Notes: generated by a model not told the origin, from the letters alone. A DNA stretch of 64,000 bases from Cichorium intybus (GCA_023525715.1 CM042016.1:78723382-78787381), one strand, 5' to 3'. Numbered from the stretch's first letter, positions 1 to 9,637 are shown. Translations and numbers: made by a program.

Positions 1-1
1 G

Positions 2-391
2 AAAAGTTCCAAGCAAGAGACAGTGGCTGATTCTACGTGCGAATCAGAGTACATAGCAGCAAGTGAAGCGTCAAAGGAAGCGGCTTGGCTGAAGAACTTT
101 ATCGGTGACCTTGGAGTAGTCCCGAGTATTCAGGAGCCCGTGGAACTGTTCTGCGATAACGAAGGTGCGTTCGCCTTGACAAAGGAACCGCGAGACCATG
201 GAAAGTCCAGACATATCGACAGAAAGTACCACTACATCAGACATAGGGTAGAAGAAGGTCACCTCCTTGTAAAGAGGGTATCATCGGAAGATAATCCTGC
301 AGATCCCTTGACAAAGGCTCTGAGTAGGATTAAGCATAATCAGCATGCTAGGAGCATTGGATTAAGAGATGATATAAGTTTTTGTAATTAG
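2..391 (+). CDS. Ty1/copia polyprotein, C-terminal RNase H (partial)
   Basis: This is the end of a copia Pol polyprotein entering from the left edge; the reading frame is open from base 2 to the TAG at 389-391. RNase H degrades the RNA strand of the RNA-DNA hybrid during reverse transcription in cytoplasmic virus-like particles. The visible motifs are the copia RNase H block SEYIAASEASKEAAWLKN, the catalytic-region motif ELFCDNEGA, the histidine-rich HGKSRHIDRKYHYIRH and the terminal NPADPLTKALS. Almost every residue matches the same region of C2 (38360-37972, minus strand), with small differences near the C-terminus. No break is visible in this part, but the rest of the polyprotein is outside the window, so activity cannot be judged. 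Confidence 0.9.
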   Translation, partial: KSSKQETVADSTCESEYIAASEASKEAAWLKNFIGDLGVVPSIQEPVELFCDNEGAFALTKEPRDHGKSRHIDRKYHYIRHRVEEGHLLVKRVSSEDNPADPLTKALSRIKHNQHARSIGLRDDISFCN

Positions 392-1226
392 ATAGGTTTC
401 GAAACTTGTAACAATGTATTGTATTTGACTCTTGTGATTTAATAATAGAGATTTATTATGGTTTACTACTCTTGTCAATATTTTATCATTGTGTTTCATT
501 TTGCATGTTTTACTTCCTGAATAATTGGATTATTCAAATATCCACAGTCGATTACACTTTAAGGGAGTAAGTGTGAAGTAAGACTGTCATGAATTGGTAA
601 TAGATTGTCTAAGGAGTTAGACATTGCAATTGGATTGCTACACCATTCGTGAGTACTTGGAAATGGAGATTTGAGTATTGGATAAACTCGCGCTCAATAG
701 ATTGCTTCATGGATTTTGTCACGAGCAATGTTGAGACGATAATATCTTTTGATCTTTAAGCTAAGACATATGAGTTATGATTTGCTAAGCGGTTGTTCAT
801 TGATAGTACGAAAACGCATCGGTAACTCGGTGTTATAAAACGTGTTGCTGTGAATGATTTGTCTGGTAAAAGACATAAGTATATGAGTCAAAGCTTATTC
901 GTCCCTTGACCCTAACGGGGAACAGATATCTGTAGGCCTCTCGATGATTTTGAAGTTGACTAAAATGGTTGGCCAACCGGGACTAAATTGGTAGTCTAAG
1001 AGTCATATGCAAATCGGAAATCGAGGAACAGTGAATCAGACCGGATTGATTTTATCCATGTCTTGAGTCTGAAAATATCTTGTTGGATGGAGGATCATCA
1101 GATCACTTATCTATGGACAGGACTGATTAGATCAGAGTTTGGCATTGGTTTCTAGGAAGCTACAAGTGCTGGTTAATTAGAGGCTAAATTGGTAATTATA
1201 GTCATAGACTTATCCAAGTGGGAGAC
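392..1226 (+). other. 3' UTR of copia C1, ending in polypurine tract
   Basis: Noncoding stretch between the pol stop codon and the LTR. It aligns by eye with the equivalent 822-bp region of C2 (37150-37971, reverse orientation), for example the segment around GTCGATTACACTTTAAGGG at 547. It ends with the polypurine tract AAGTGGGAGAC directly before the LTR, the primer site for plus-strand DNA synthesis. I see no open reading frame of note. Confidence 0.75.
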
Positions 1227-1453
1227 TGTTGGATTAGGTGTCTAAGCCATGACTAATAATTAGTATTTACCTAATTAATAGAAGCACATTCCATTTGGGT
1301 TGCCCTCATGGCTGGAGGTTTGGTAGAAAATTCGGTAGAGAGAAAGGTTGATTTATTATGGGATTAATAAATCAACAGGAATTAAAATATATGGTTTATT
1401 AATATATTAAAGTCATAATATATTAATTAGAAACTATATTAATTAATTAGGAA
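1227..1453 (+). repeat. Truncated 3' LTR of copia C1
   Basis: Begins TGTTGGATTAGGTGTC, the same terminus as the LTRs at 58778 and, reversed, at 37149. Similarity runs through the AT-rich U3 to about the segment TTAATTAATTAG (1442-1451) and then breaks off. The U3 distal part, R and U5 seen in C2 and C3 are missing here. Confidence 0.8.
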
Positions 1454-2842
1454 TTCATGACCAATTGCTGACAAAAAGATCGCGAAAATGACTTCAGATC
1501 GCGACCCTATGCAGATCGCGACGCAATCACCATGTGGATCGCGACCCAACCCACCAACTACAGTCCACTGATGTCGGGAAAGTGGCCAACTGAGAAACGC
1601 ACTTCGCTTCAGATCGCGACGCGACGCATATAGATAACGACGCGATGGCCTCTGGACAGCAACTATAAATTGAGGCCTTCTCCTCTTCTTTTAAGACATC
1701 AAACACCTTCCACACCACACCCATTACCATACACAACACCAAATTCGGCAGTTTGCTCACTGCATCTACCAGAAAGAATCAAGGAGGAGACGGTACTGTA
1801 CGGATGGAATCGAGAGCTTGAAGAATGTTCGGCCGGGACTTCATTCGGTTTGCTTTATATATGTTTAGCATTCTACTATGATTTCCTAGGCCGTATTCTT
1901 CAGATCATGTTATATTTGTTATCTGCATTATTCATTACTTAGATTTGAATACTATCTAGTTATGATTTGATTGTTATTTATCGAATTTTGAACGTTTTAT
2001 ATTTTATCTTGCATAATTCATTTGACTATCATATATGTTAAGGAACCTTCCTTTTGGACTTATTGCTGAGTTATTTTAGTCTAGAGGACCAATCTGACTA
2101 TATGACTTTTATCATAACTGTGCTATGACCATTAGACAGATATGACTAGTGATGGACCAAATCCTAGGGTTAAGTCACGAAGGTAGAAACTTATATGTGT
2201 ATGGCAAGTTTGTACTAGAGGACCAATCTGTACAAACCATTTTGATTTTCATGACCATTGAGATCAAAAACTCGAATGAATCTTGTATGATACGAACCAA
2301 TACATGATTATTTGGAATATGTAATTGCATAACCATTGCCATTAATGACCTTATAATCATAGGATTAGGTAGTTGGACCAAAACATCTAATCACTCTAAA
2401 AATCGATATTTAGCTTTCAATATCCATTGCACTAATAGCATATCAAACATAACTAGATGGTTGAATCGAATCTAAGTATAAATGTTTACTTTTATGTTTT
2501 GTAATTTATATTTATATTTCCCGCTTTTAGTAAACTTTTGTGTTGTCTCTTGACACGAGTCAATTCATTCTCTAAAACCCCCCTTTTTAATTACTATTTG
2601 CTTGAATAATTGTTAATTGATAATTGATTTTCTTAACTTAAAAATATCCGTTTTCCCTTGGGTTCGACAACCCGGATTTACCATTACTATACTACAACCG
2701 ATTAGGTACACTTGCCTAATTGTGTTGTTTTATTCATACATGGTATTTCCCTGTTCAGAAATGTAAAACTAATGTGAAAACCAATTGCTAATATCATAGA
2801 TACGCTCGTAACACACCAAGTTTTTGGTGCCGTTTCTGGGTA
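1454..2842 (+). repeat. Athila-type LTR with tRNA-Asp-like primer-binding site
   Basis: A roughly 1.35-kb AT-rich block with a TATA box at 1664 and, at its right end, the hallmark AACACACCAAG followed by TTTTTGGTGCCGTTTCTGGG (2821-2840). This is a slightly decayed version of the TGGCGCCGTTGCCGGGG primer-binding site known in Athila elements. The left boundary is uncertain because it abuts the truncated C1 LTR. A near repeat of TAGAGGACCAATCTG occurs at about 2085 and 2217. There is no credible protein. The internal region that should follow is replaced by the truncated 5' LTR of T1. Confidence 0.5.
1478..1670 (+). promoter_or_regulatory. Athila-type LTR promoter: GATCGCGA cluster and TATA box
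   Basis: Five copies of the octamer GATCGCGA occur at 1478, 1497, 1514, 1537 and 1612, followed by related GCGACGCGA words and a TATA box (TATAAAT, 1664-1670) with the common plant form CTATAAATTGAGG. GC-rich words followed by CTATAAATAGAGG also occur in the other Athila-type LTRs of this window (5435, 48428, 57151). A role as enhancer or methylation target is inference. Confidence 0.5.
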
Positions 2843-2870
2843 TTTTATATGTATGTTTGAAAACACATCA

Positions 2871-3389
2871 CCAGCGGCATACCTTGCTAGCATCTAGACG
2901 GCCAGCCAGCCGCTAGGGACCATACGACCCATCTGGCTGGACGTCATCCGACTTGACAATTATAAACAACCGATCGCCACGTGCACCAGTACCAGGGTGA
3001 CACGTCACTTCGTAATGATCATCGTGTGATCTATGAAGCCACGAACGGACTAGGTGGTCCACGAGCTACCACCTGGTCAGATGAATGGGCCAATCACAGC
3101 CAACCGTAGGCGATCATCCAATGAGGAAAAGATCCGCTACCAACTGACAGATGGTCCCCACGCAGGTATAACGGTATATGATGATCACACCCTTGATGAG
3201 ATCATCATCACGAATACTCACTCTGATTCACATTCATCTCATACTCTCCGATCACCGTACTAACTTAACCGTCGGAGCGCCCTCTCGGGATCGCCTCCCG
3301 GAGTGCGACTGACCTCGTTTCCGTTGCTGTGAACTCAGGTCTAAGGCTCTGTCATCCAGAAGACTCCATTGAAGGACTAGTTTGCATCA
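2871..3389 (+). repeat. 5' LTR of T1, left end truncated
   Basis: Matches 56359-56877 along its whole length with scattered substitutions, from CCAGCGGCATACC to the end GTTTGCATCA. The first 43 bp of the 3' LTR (TGATAG...) have no counterpart here; Athila-like sequence stands in their place. The element's primer-binding site follows directly. Confidence 0.92.
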
Positions 3390-3411
3390 TTGGTGCCATC
3401 CACTTGTGTGA
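3390..3411 (+). other. Primer-binding site of T1
   Basis: TTGGTGCCATCCACTTGTGTGA directly follows the LTR end. The first bases TTGG..CC fit a tRNA 3' CCA end, and the segment resembles the equivalent site of T2 (33207-33229, minus strand), which shares CATCC and TTGTGTGA. I do not assign the tRNA. Confidence 0.6.
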
Positions 3412-3442
3412 CGAAGTAAGAATTGCGATCTCCCAACCGTGA

Positions 3443-5095
3443 ATGGCGACGCCATCGGACAACCGACACGACGATGCCCAACGAAGCCCAATACGACCCA
3501 TGACATCTCTAAGAGCATTTACGCCTCCGACTCCGGCGACTGCACCTTAGGCGGTCACATCTACAACAGCAGTGACCACCATATCACCATGGCAACCCCC
3601 GATGCCAACTCTCCTGACACCGCCGTTGACTTACCTCAACCCCCTCCATCATGCAGGGCCATCGGCAACACAACTGCTGTTCACACCTCCATTTTTTGCA
3701 CCCACAATGGCGGGCACCTCGACGCCTACTTCTGTCCCAGTAAGCATCTCGTCGCCCTTTCTGTTACCTTTTGCCACTGGGATGCCGCCAACTCTGTCTC
3801 CGACACCCACCATTCCACCGAATTTCTTTGTAAGCACCCTTACCCCTCCAACCCAATTCACTCCAACACCATTTTACGTTAACAGTTACCCTACTCCTCC
3901 AATAATGAACCCACCCTATATGACGCCACAATACCCATTTGTGCCATTTTACCAATCATTCTAGCCGCAAATGTTGAATCCGATCCCTACAATAACAACC
4001 CCTCGTTCGCCCTTTGTCAAGGAACTCTTGGATTATGATATCCCGAGTACTGCTAAGCTCCCCACGTTGAAGGTATACAATGGAACCACATGTCTAGACA
4101 GCCACATTGACACTTATGAGTGGCACATGACTTCGTTAAAATTAGATCAACGCTTCTGGTGCACGTATTTCCCGACGACATTAGATGGGAACGCGGGTGC
4201 ATGGTTTAAAAGCGTGGCACCAAACAGTATATACAACTTTGAGCAGTTAAAACAGTTATTCCTCACAAATTTCATGCAATTGCGAAAGTACAGGGGCGAC
4301 AATCATGCTATAATGGGTTGCAAGCAGCGGGAAGGCGAATCCGTAAAAGATTACTTCAAACGATTCAACAAGGCTATGCTGGATGTACCCGGACAGGACG
4401 ATTGAATGGTGACGGGTGCGTTCACTTGGGGATTATAATCGGGCCCCCTGTCTCGAAAATTTTTGGGGAGACCCCCGTAGACACGACACGAATTAAAGGA
4501 GCGAGTAGAGAGGTTCCTCAGGCAGGAGGAAGGGACGGCAGAGAAACAACAGTACCTCAAAGCAGCTACAGATAGCCAACCCCGACGGAGTGATCGTTAT
4601 CATTCCCACAGCCGGTGCCCGGACTATTCCGGTTTTCCTCCAAAGAGCGGTAGACCCCACGGCGGTTCAACCCATTCTACAAAGATGAACCTCGAAACAA
4701 GCACACAGATATCTACGCAGTAAAAGAAACCACCACGAGTAAAGCCTCAGATAGTAAACAACGATACTGCGAGTACCACAATAGCAGGGCTCATGATACC
4801 CTTGATTGTGCCATGTTAAAAAGTGAAATGGAGGAGAAACAGCTGAAAGGCAATCTAATTGAGACGGCGAAGAAGCTGCGAGAGCAATTTGAGGCAGAAA
4901 GGAAAGCTGAATGAGGCAAGAAGGAAGATAAAGAAGGCGGCAAAGCTCTTGAAATTATGGCTATTCGTGCTAGCCAGAGACAACCTGACCGTGTTAGCAG
5001 AGAAAGTACACATTATGACGTCGGTCCCCTAAACCTAAGCTTCTCTATTAACGATCCAAGACCTGAAAGCTGGCAGGGAGACAATCCTTTGGTCA
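3443..5095 (+). pseudogene. T1 gag (Tat Gag), broken
   Basis: Gag forms the virus-like particle. The frame starts at ATG 3443 (MATPSDNRHDDAQRS), passes through a proline- and threonine-rich N-terminus and reaches the conserved Gag core with WHMTSLKLDQRFWCTYF, GNAGAWFKS and FMQLRKYRGDNHAIMG around 4120-4330, followed by REGESVKDYFKRFNKA. T2 gag matches block by block. In-frame stops lie at 3548-3550 (TAG), 3962-3964 (TAG), 4403-4405 (TGA), 4436-4438 (TAA) and 4478-4480 (TAG), and the frame shifts between about 4600 and 4680. A degenerate knuckle (YCEYHNSRAHDTLDC) follows near 4770, then a Lys/Glu-rich segment. The sequence runs into the protease region, where element A interrupts at 5096. Confidence 0.88.
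5091..5095. repeat. Target-site duplication of element A, left copy (GGTCA)
   Basis: GGTCA at 5091-5095 is repeated at 49073-49077. Between the two copies lies a sequence starting TGACAACGCCTAG and ending CTAGGCGTGTCA, which are inverted ends. The T1 protease frame is cut exactly here and resumes after the right copy. Confidence 0.9.
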
Positions 5096-5570
5096 TGACA
5101 ACGCCTAGTAATATCAAGTATTTTAGTCGTTGTTGAGCCCTATTCTTGGTGAATTTATATCATATATGTTGTGGTATTCTCACTTTTTGTGTCAGTGCTT
5201 GTTTGGAAAGAAATGATGTAAACAGGGACTAAAAGCGTACAAAATGGAAGAAGTTTGAAGATAAAGACAAAACAGTCGAATTCGCACCCACGCCGTGGGT
5301 ATGTACAAGGGTGCGACGCGTTGACTCAGCAATGATGCGGTGGAGAAGATTCAAATGCCGAAGAAACGGAGATAAACCAGCACGCGCACTGCGGAATCTA
5401 AGTGCGCGCGGCACGGTTTTTTATTTTTCAAAACTATAAATAGAGGGTTCTAGGTCGAAAAATTCAGCAAAGACCTGGGCAGTTATCACCCTTGCGTAGT
5501 GCATGTGTACCCGTCGGGGTGGGCAGTTATCACCCTTGCGTTTTGACTCAGAGATTGATCGAACTATGCG
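5096..5570 (+). repeat. 5' LTR of element A, partial
   Basis: Starts TGACAACGCCTAG. The part 5306-5476 matches the 3' LTR at 48297-48475 (GACTCAGCAATGA, AGAAGATTCAAATGCCGAAG and a shared TATA box, here TATAAATA at 5435-5442). To the right the two copies diverge: here there is a 20-bp direct duplication and then unrelated sequence up to the T2 LTR at about 5601. The U5 end of the LTR is not present. Confidence 0.75.
5477..5540 (+). repeat. Perfect 20-bp direct duplication in LTR of A
   Basis: GGGCAGTTATCACCCTTGCG occurs at 5477-5496 and again at 5521-5540, a 44-bp period. The 3' LTR (48475 onwards) has neither copy, so the change happened after insertion or arose in the 5' LTR only. Confidence 0.85.
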
Positions 5571-5600
5571 CAAGAACCGTGCACGTAGGCGTTTAGGTAC

Positions 5601-6142
5601 AATGATGGGTGGAAGCTCCGGTGGTCTCGGATGCCTGAGATCACAGCAAAGAAAGGAACGACCGTTAGTCACGCTCCGGGAGGTGATCCCAGGAGGGCGC
5701 TCCGATGGTCAAGTCAACGTGGTGTTGAGAGCATTTTCTCTGGAGGGCGAGAAGTAATAGTGTTGAGAGCATGAGTGCTACCTGAAGGCCCCTGGGCCTT
5801 TTATACCTGAGGCTGGACTCGCTTTTGGGGACATCGATGTCAGTCCTCTAGCGAGCTCAGGGGATGATTGGGCGATCGCCTGGTATGCGACCATGGTGCA
5901 GGAGGCGTACGGGAGGAGAACAGGTAGTGCGCCGTGTACACCTTTTGTCGTCTGCATGTGTCAGCTTTCTCGCAGGTTGTCGCATCGTTAGCTCTGCGGG
6001 AAAGTTGTTATGGAGGTGACGCCCCAGGGGGGCGATTTCTAGTGCCGTGGGGCGTGCTCGAGTAAGTCTAGCGCTGTAGGGCAGCGCTTAAGGTTTTGGA
6101 CCGATGGAGCTCTGCCAGTCCGTATTCCATGATACGCTATCA
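5601..6142 (-). repeat. 3' LTR of T2
   Basis: Matches 33254-33795 with scattered substitutions (for example GGGTGG-AGCTCCGGTGGTC and GAGAGCATGAGTGCTACC). The LTR 5' end is at 6142 (minus strand TGATAGCGTATCATGG). The other end, which should reach GTCACAACA, is missing to the left of ATGATGGG. Confidence 0.88.
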
Positions 6143-6157
6143 AGTTACCCTAGTCTA
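6143..6157 (-). other. Polypurine tract of T2
   Basis: On the minus strand TAGACTAGGGTAACT directly precedes the TGATAG LTR start. The same position in T1 reads AAGACTGGGGGGACT (56301-56315), so the G-rich tract is partly decayed here. Confidence 0.65.
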
Positions 6158-6377
6158 GTAGTTATCGCGTAGGCCCATCGGAGTCGTAACGTTCTAGACT
6201 TATGGGAAGGACACATGTAGGGCTGGGGTTAATTTGGTCTGAGTTCCCGCCTGTTGTGACAAGACCCGTACAGTCTTTCATCATTACGGTAGTTTTTGGT
6301 ATCTACGTCCGTCTTTTTTAAATTATCCGGTTATTTATTTGGTTTCCTTGTTTTATGGAAACCCTTCCTTTCCTGGC

Positions 6378-6384
6378 TATATAA
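6378..6384 (+). promoter_or_regulatory. TATA box of the T2 antisense gene
   Basis: TATATAA lies 114 nt before the ATG at 6492. The 5' leader in between is strongly pyrimidine-rich (CTTCTCTCCTCCCCTTTTTTC). T1 has a comparable TATA-like sequence 109 nt before its own antisense ATG and a leader of the same composition, so this looks like a dedicated promoter on the strand opposite to retroelement transcription. Confidence 0.6.
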
Positions 6385-6491
6385 CTTTTTCTGCGGTTTT
6401 TCTCTTTTCCTGGTTACTAGGTTTCTTTCGTGATTTCCTTTACTTCTCTCCTCCCCTTTTTTCTTTTATCGTCTACGTTCTTCTTGGTTTC

Positions 6492-8728
6492 ATGGCGTTC
6501 GATGCTGGTGTTGTTCCGACTGACGAATAATGGGACCAGCTCGTTGATCGGTATGGGTTTTATCCCGATGACAGCGTATTGTTCCCTAGCGACAGCGCCG
6601 GACTTTATCATCCTCCTCCGGGGAAAGTGGGTATATTCGTGAAGATGTTCGATGCTGGGTATCGCCTTCCGACTAGCAACTTCATAGACGAGGTTTTGCG
6701 AAGGGATCGAGTGGGCATTACTCAACTTGCTCCCAACGCCGTCAGCAAGGTGGTTCCTTTCGAGTTACTTTGTCATGCTCTAGGGATTGCGCCTAACTAT
6801 TTCGTCTTCAAGCACTACTTCCACTTTTCGCAAGCGAGTGAGGGGTATACCTTTTATTCTCGGGGGCGGTCTACCCATGTGTTGGTTGGGGAGAAGGCTT
6901 CTCCTAAAAATTGGACGGAAAAGTGGTTGTGGGTCAATGAGAGCCGAGTCGGGAAGATGCTTGTTTGTCGTGGTGGAGTTAAGGATCCGACTTTGACATT
7001 GTATGCCCACATCCGCGATACTATTGCGATTCTGAACGCTTTTCAAGTTGTGCCTGACGATTACCCTGAATACATCCTTGCTGGTGGAGGGTTGAGCCCG
7101 TCGTGAGGGCCAGAGGGAAAATGCCTAAATTCTTTTCTATGGTGAAAGGTATGCCTTTGTCTGTGTTTCTTATCGTCTTTTGTTCCTCTTTCCCAGCTTT
7201 CGTATTTTGAGGCACGAACGTTGTTTTTCCCAGGTGTCGTTCGTCCAATTGCTTTTACCGATGTGTTGGCTAACAAGTACCCTGGGGCGCTGGAGTACCG
7301 GGAGGTGGACCTGGTAGACAACGTGCGTGATCCGTTTATATTCCATGGTTTTTCTGACGTTCATGCTGACAATACTCTGAGCGCTGGGGGACACGAGGAG
7401 GGTGACACTGCCGGGGGGTCACCGCTGGTTGATGCGAGTGTAGGTACGTCCTCTTTCCAAGGTCCTACTGTTTCCGGTGAATCGGTGAAGGATAGTAAGA
7501 AGGGCATAGTTGAAGCTGTTATGAGGATGGGCAAACGTACGGTTGGTGAAGGTTTTGTGGATCCGTTTGATGCGTCAGCCAATCTTGTGCCGGTTCGGCG
7601 TCTCAGCCGTCGTAAGCTTTTGTCTGGTCTGAGGAGTGCGAGAGTTTTTGGTTATAAGGAAGAGGTAATTCAAATCCCTGATGACAAAGTGCAGGTGAGG
7701 GATGAGCCTGCTGGTGAGGCTAAGGTCATTGGTGGTGGTGAAGAGCTGGCGGTTGATGTTGGTAGAAAGGCTGTTTTTGGAGGTCCTGTGTCGGAGGGTG
7801 GTGGTTCAGTTGGTGCTGGTGTGGCTGCGGTGGAGGAGAGTTCAGGGGTTAGGTTGGGGGCCAATGTCGAGTCGGCTCTTGGTCGCCATGTTTTGACTGA
7901 CTTTTCTTCCCTTCCTTTCTCCCCAACTTGGGGTTTGGTCAATGGTTCCAAACTGACTGTTCGTTCCACAGCCTTGGACTATGCTGCCCATGTTTTTCCT
8001 CCGGCCACTGAGAGTGACATGGAGTTGTATCCGAACAATGCCCTTGTTTCGGCTTTACAATTTGCTTCCGCCCAGAGCGCATACATGTTTGCTGCTGGGG
8101 CCAGGGGCCTGCAGAGGTTTATTTCCTCAGATAGGGACTTGGAGGCCCTCCGTTCTTTTGAGCAAGAACTGAGGAGGCAGGTTAGTGTGTTGGAGAGAGC
8201 CGTTGGGGAGTATGATGACATGGTCAGGGTAGCCATTTCCGAGAAGATGCTTGTTGAGGAGAGGTTAAGTGCTTGCGAGGCTTAACTGGAGAAAGTTCAG
8301 CAATTGAATGACGGTTTGGCCATTCAGAACGAGAGCTTGGTTTGCAACGTTGCTGAAAAGGATAAGGCTTTGGAGGCTGGGAGTGCCGAGCTTGTGGAGG
8401 TCAAGGGGAATTTGGAGTGGTTATTACGGGAGGGTATTGTTCGAGTAATTGAGAAAGTGATGCTCCAGCCATAGTTCATCTAAGGCATTGGTCAGATCAG
8501 GCATGCATGTTATGCTGCCGGGGAGGAGGCTATGCGCCTTCGCGTCCATGCTAATCCTTCTCTTGACCTCTCTGATGTTGCAGGTGGGAGTTCATCTTCT
8601 GATTATGAGGCAGAGATGGGCGTGCTATCGAGGACTTTGACTCCCTGGACTATGCGACATTGTTAAAGCTTGGGCAAGTTGGTGTGGAGGAGTTAAAAGA
8701 GATGTTGAAGCCAGAAGAGGAGGAGTAG
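6492..8728 (+). pseudogene. Antisense extra gene (aORF) of Tat element T2
   Basis: A gene on the strand opposite to T2 gag-pol, between pol and the 3' LTR. Exon 1 (6492-7148) holds the domain known in plant annotation as putative gypsy-type transposon (Transposase_28-like), with MFDAGYRLPTSNFIDEVLRR, FELLCHALGI and YPEYILAGGG. A GT-AG intron fits 7149-7233 (85 nt, phase 1). Exon 2 has a variable acidic and Gly/Val-rich middle, the block FASAQSAYMFAA (about 8060-8095), a coiled coil and the tail DSLDYATLLKLGQ ending at TAG 8726-8728. The T1 copy (53780-56039) agrees in every part. Breaks: TAA at 6528-6530, a 1-nt deletion near 7105, TAA at 8283-8285, further stops near 8472 and a late frameshift. 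Extra and antisense ORFs are known in Tat elements; the molecular function is not known to me. Confidence 0.82.
7149..7233 (+). other. Probable intron of the T2 antisense gene
   Basis: GGTGAAAG|GTATGCC marks the donor and TTGTTTTTCCCAG|GTGTCG the acceptor after a pyrimidine-rich tract. The 85-nt segment contains a stop codon and breaks the frame; removing it joins the two halves in phase 1. T1 has an 81-nt segment with GTATGC and TTGCAG at the same protein position and phase. Confidence 0.75.
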
Positions 8729-9128
8729 CGGTTTGGTGGTCTTGATGGTGATTTGTTGGAGCAGTTGGTTTTCTTTTAATCAATTTCGATATGGTTGTAA
8801 CTTCTAAACAATATTTTCCATTGTGCTGACAATACTTGCTTTGGTGTTTGCGGTTGTTTTTTTGCCGTTTGTTGAACTAATAGGGCTGGATGGTGTGTGC
8901 CCCCCCTCTTTTTTATGCGAATGGATGTTTAACTTTGGTATCTTGCGTGTCCTTCTTTTGTGTTTGATTTTTGTTTGCCTTTGGTCGTCCCTTTACCTTT
9001 TCTGTGAAGTAGCTGTTTTGCCATTGCTCCATCTATTATTCTGTGTTTTGCCATTGCTCCATCGGAAATTGTGTTTTACTTGCAGATACACTAGACCAAT
9101 GTGGATGTACTCAAAATCTTGCTAAGTG
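8729..9128. other. T2 spacer between antisense gene and tandem array
   Basis: T-rich spacer downstream of the antisense gene stop. It contains a 20-bp class direct repeat, GTTTTGCCATTGCTCCATC, at about 9015 and 9044. A hydrophobic reading frame crosses it, but it has no ATG start and its T-richness explains the hydrophobicity. I see no gene. Confidence 0.6.
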
Positions 9129-9432
9129 TTGCTGGACCGCTGGGCGTCAGGTCGTGATGAAGGCACACAGAGTCCTGTAAAGGGCATCTGGGCAGCTGGG
9201 GGCGCCAGGCCATGGTAGAGGCACACGAAGTCCTGTAAAGGGCAGCTGGGCCGCTCGGGGCGCCAGGCCATGATAAAGGCACACGAAGTCCTGTAAAGGG
9301 CCGCTAGGGGAGCCATGCCATGATAAAGGCACATGAAGTCCTGTAAAGGGTAGCTGGGCAGCTGGGCCGCTGGGGGCGCCAGGACATGATAAAGGCACAC
9401 GAAGTCCTGTAAAGGGCAGCTGGGGGCGCCAG
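9129..9432. repeat. 58-bp tandem array in the 3' region of T2
   Basis: The word GTCCTGTAAAGGG recurs at 9172, 9230, 9288, 9338 and 9404, giving periods of 58, 58, 50 and 66 bp. Each monomer holds CAGCTGGG/CCGCTGGG blocks, GGGGCGCCAGGCCATGATAAAGG and CACACGAA. The period changes in 8-bp steps because CAGCTGGG-like octamers are added or lost. The array lies between the pol stop (9638, minus strand) and the antisense gene, the same place as the unrelated 41-bp array of T1. Confidence 0.9.
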
Positions 9433-9637
9433 GCCAATTCGAAGCATGCATGCAAGAGATAAAAGACACTAGTGTTTTAGAATTTGGTAAAATAAAAAAC
9501 GGTCTCAGCGGGGTGATCAATCCCGTCGAAGCCTTGTCATTTCATTAAAAGCGTGCTTTCGATACATTTTGGTACGAGTTTTCCAGAGAACCACCCAAAG
9601 GGTACTTGTGTTGCCGTCATCGTTTCGTTAGACTTCC

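Larger units (their letters stand above)
1..1453 (+). mobile_element. 3' end of Ty1/copia element C1
   Basis: The window opens inside a copia-type retrotransposon on the + strand. The order is the end of RNase H, an 835-bp 3' UTR, a polypurine tract (AAGTGGGAGAC, 1216-1226) and an LTR beginning TGTTGGATTAGG at 1227. The RNase H and the LTR start are close relatives of those in the complete minus-strand element C2 (36382-43993), so C1 belongs to the same family. The LTR similarity stops near 1453, about 225 bp into an LTR that is about 765 bp long in C2 and C3; Athila-like sequence follows, so the right part of C1 has been lost or replaced. The left part lies outside the window. Confidence 0.85.

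Noticed and set aside
1670..1942. A 90-residue frame after the TATA box of the left Athila-type LTR.
   Set aside because: It lies in R/U5 of an LTR, has no homologue elsewhere in the window and no recognisable domain.
8823..9125. A hydrophobic 100-residue frame resembling a membrane protein.
   Set aside because: No ATG start; T-rich spacer DNA gives Leu/Phe/Val-rich translations by composition.
9091..9520. Repetitive proline-rich frames on the minus strand over the T2 array.
   Set aside because: They are translations of the 58-bp tandem repeats and carry no independent start or domain.
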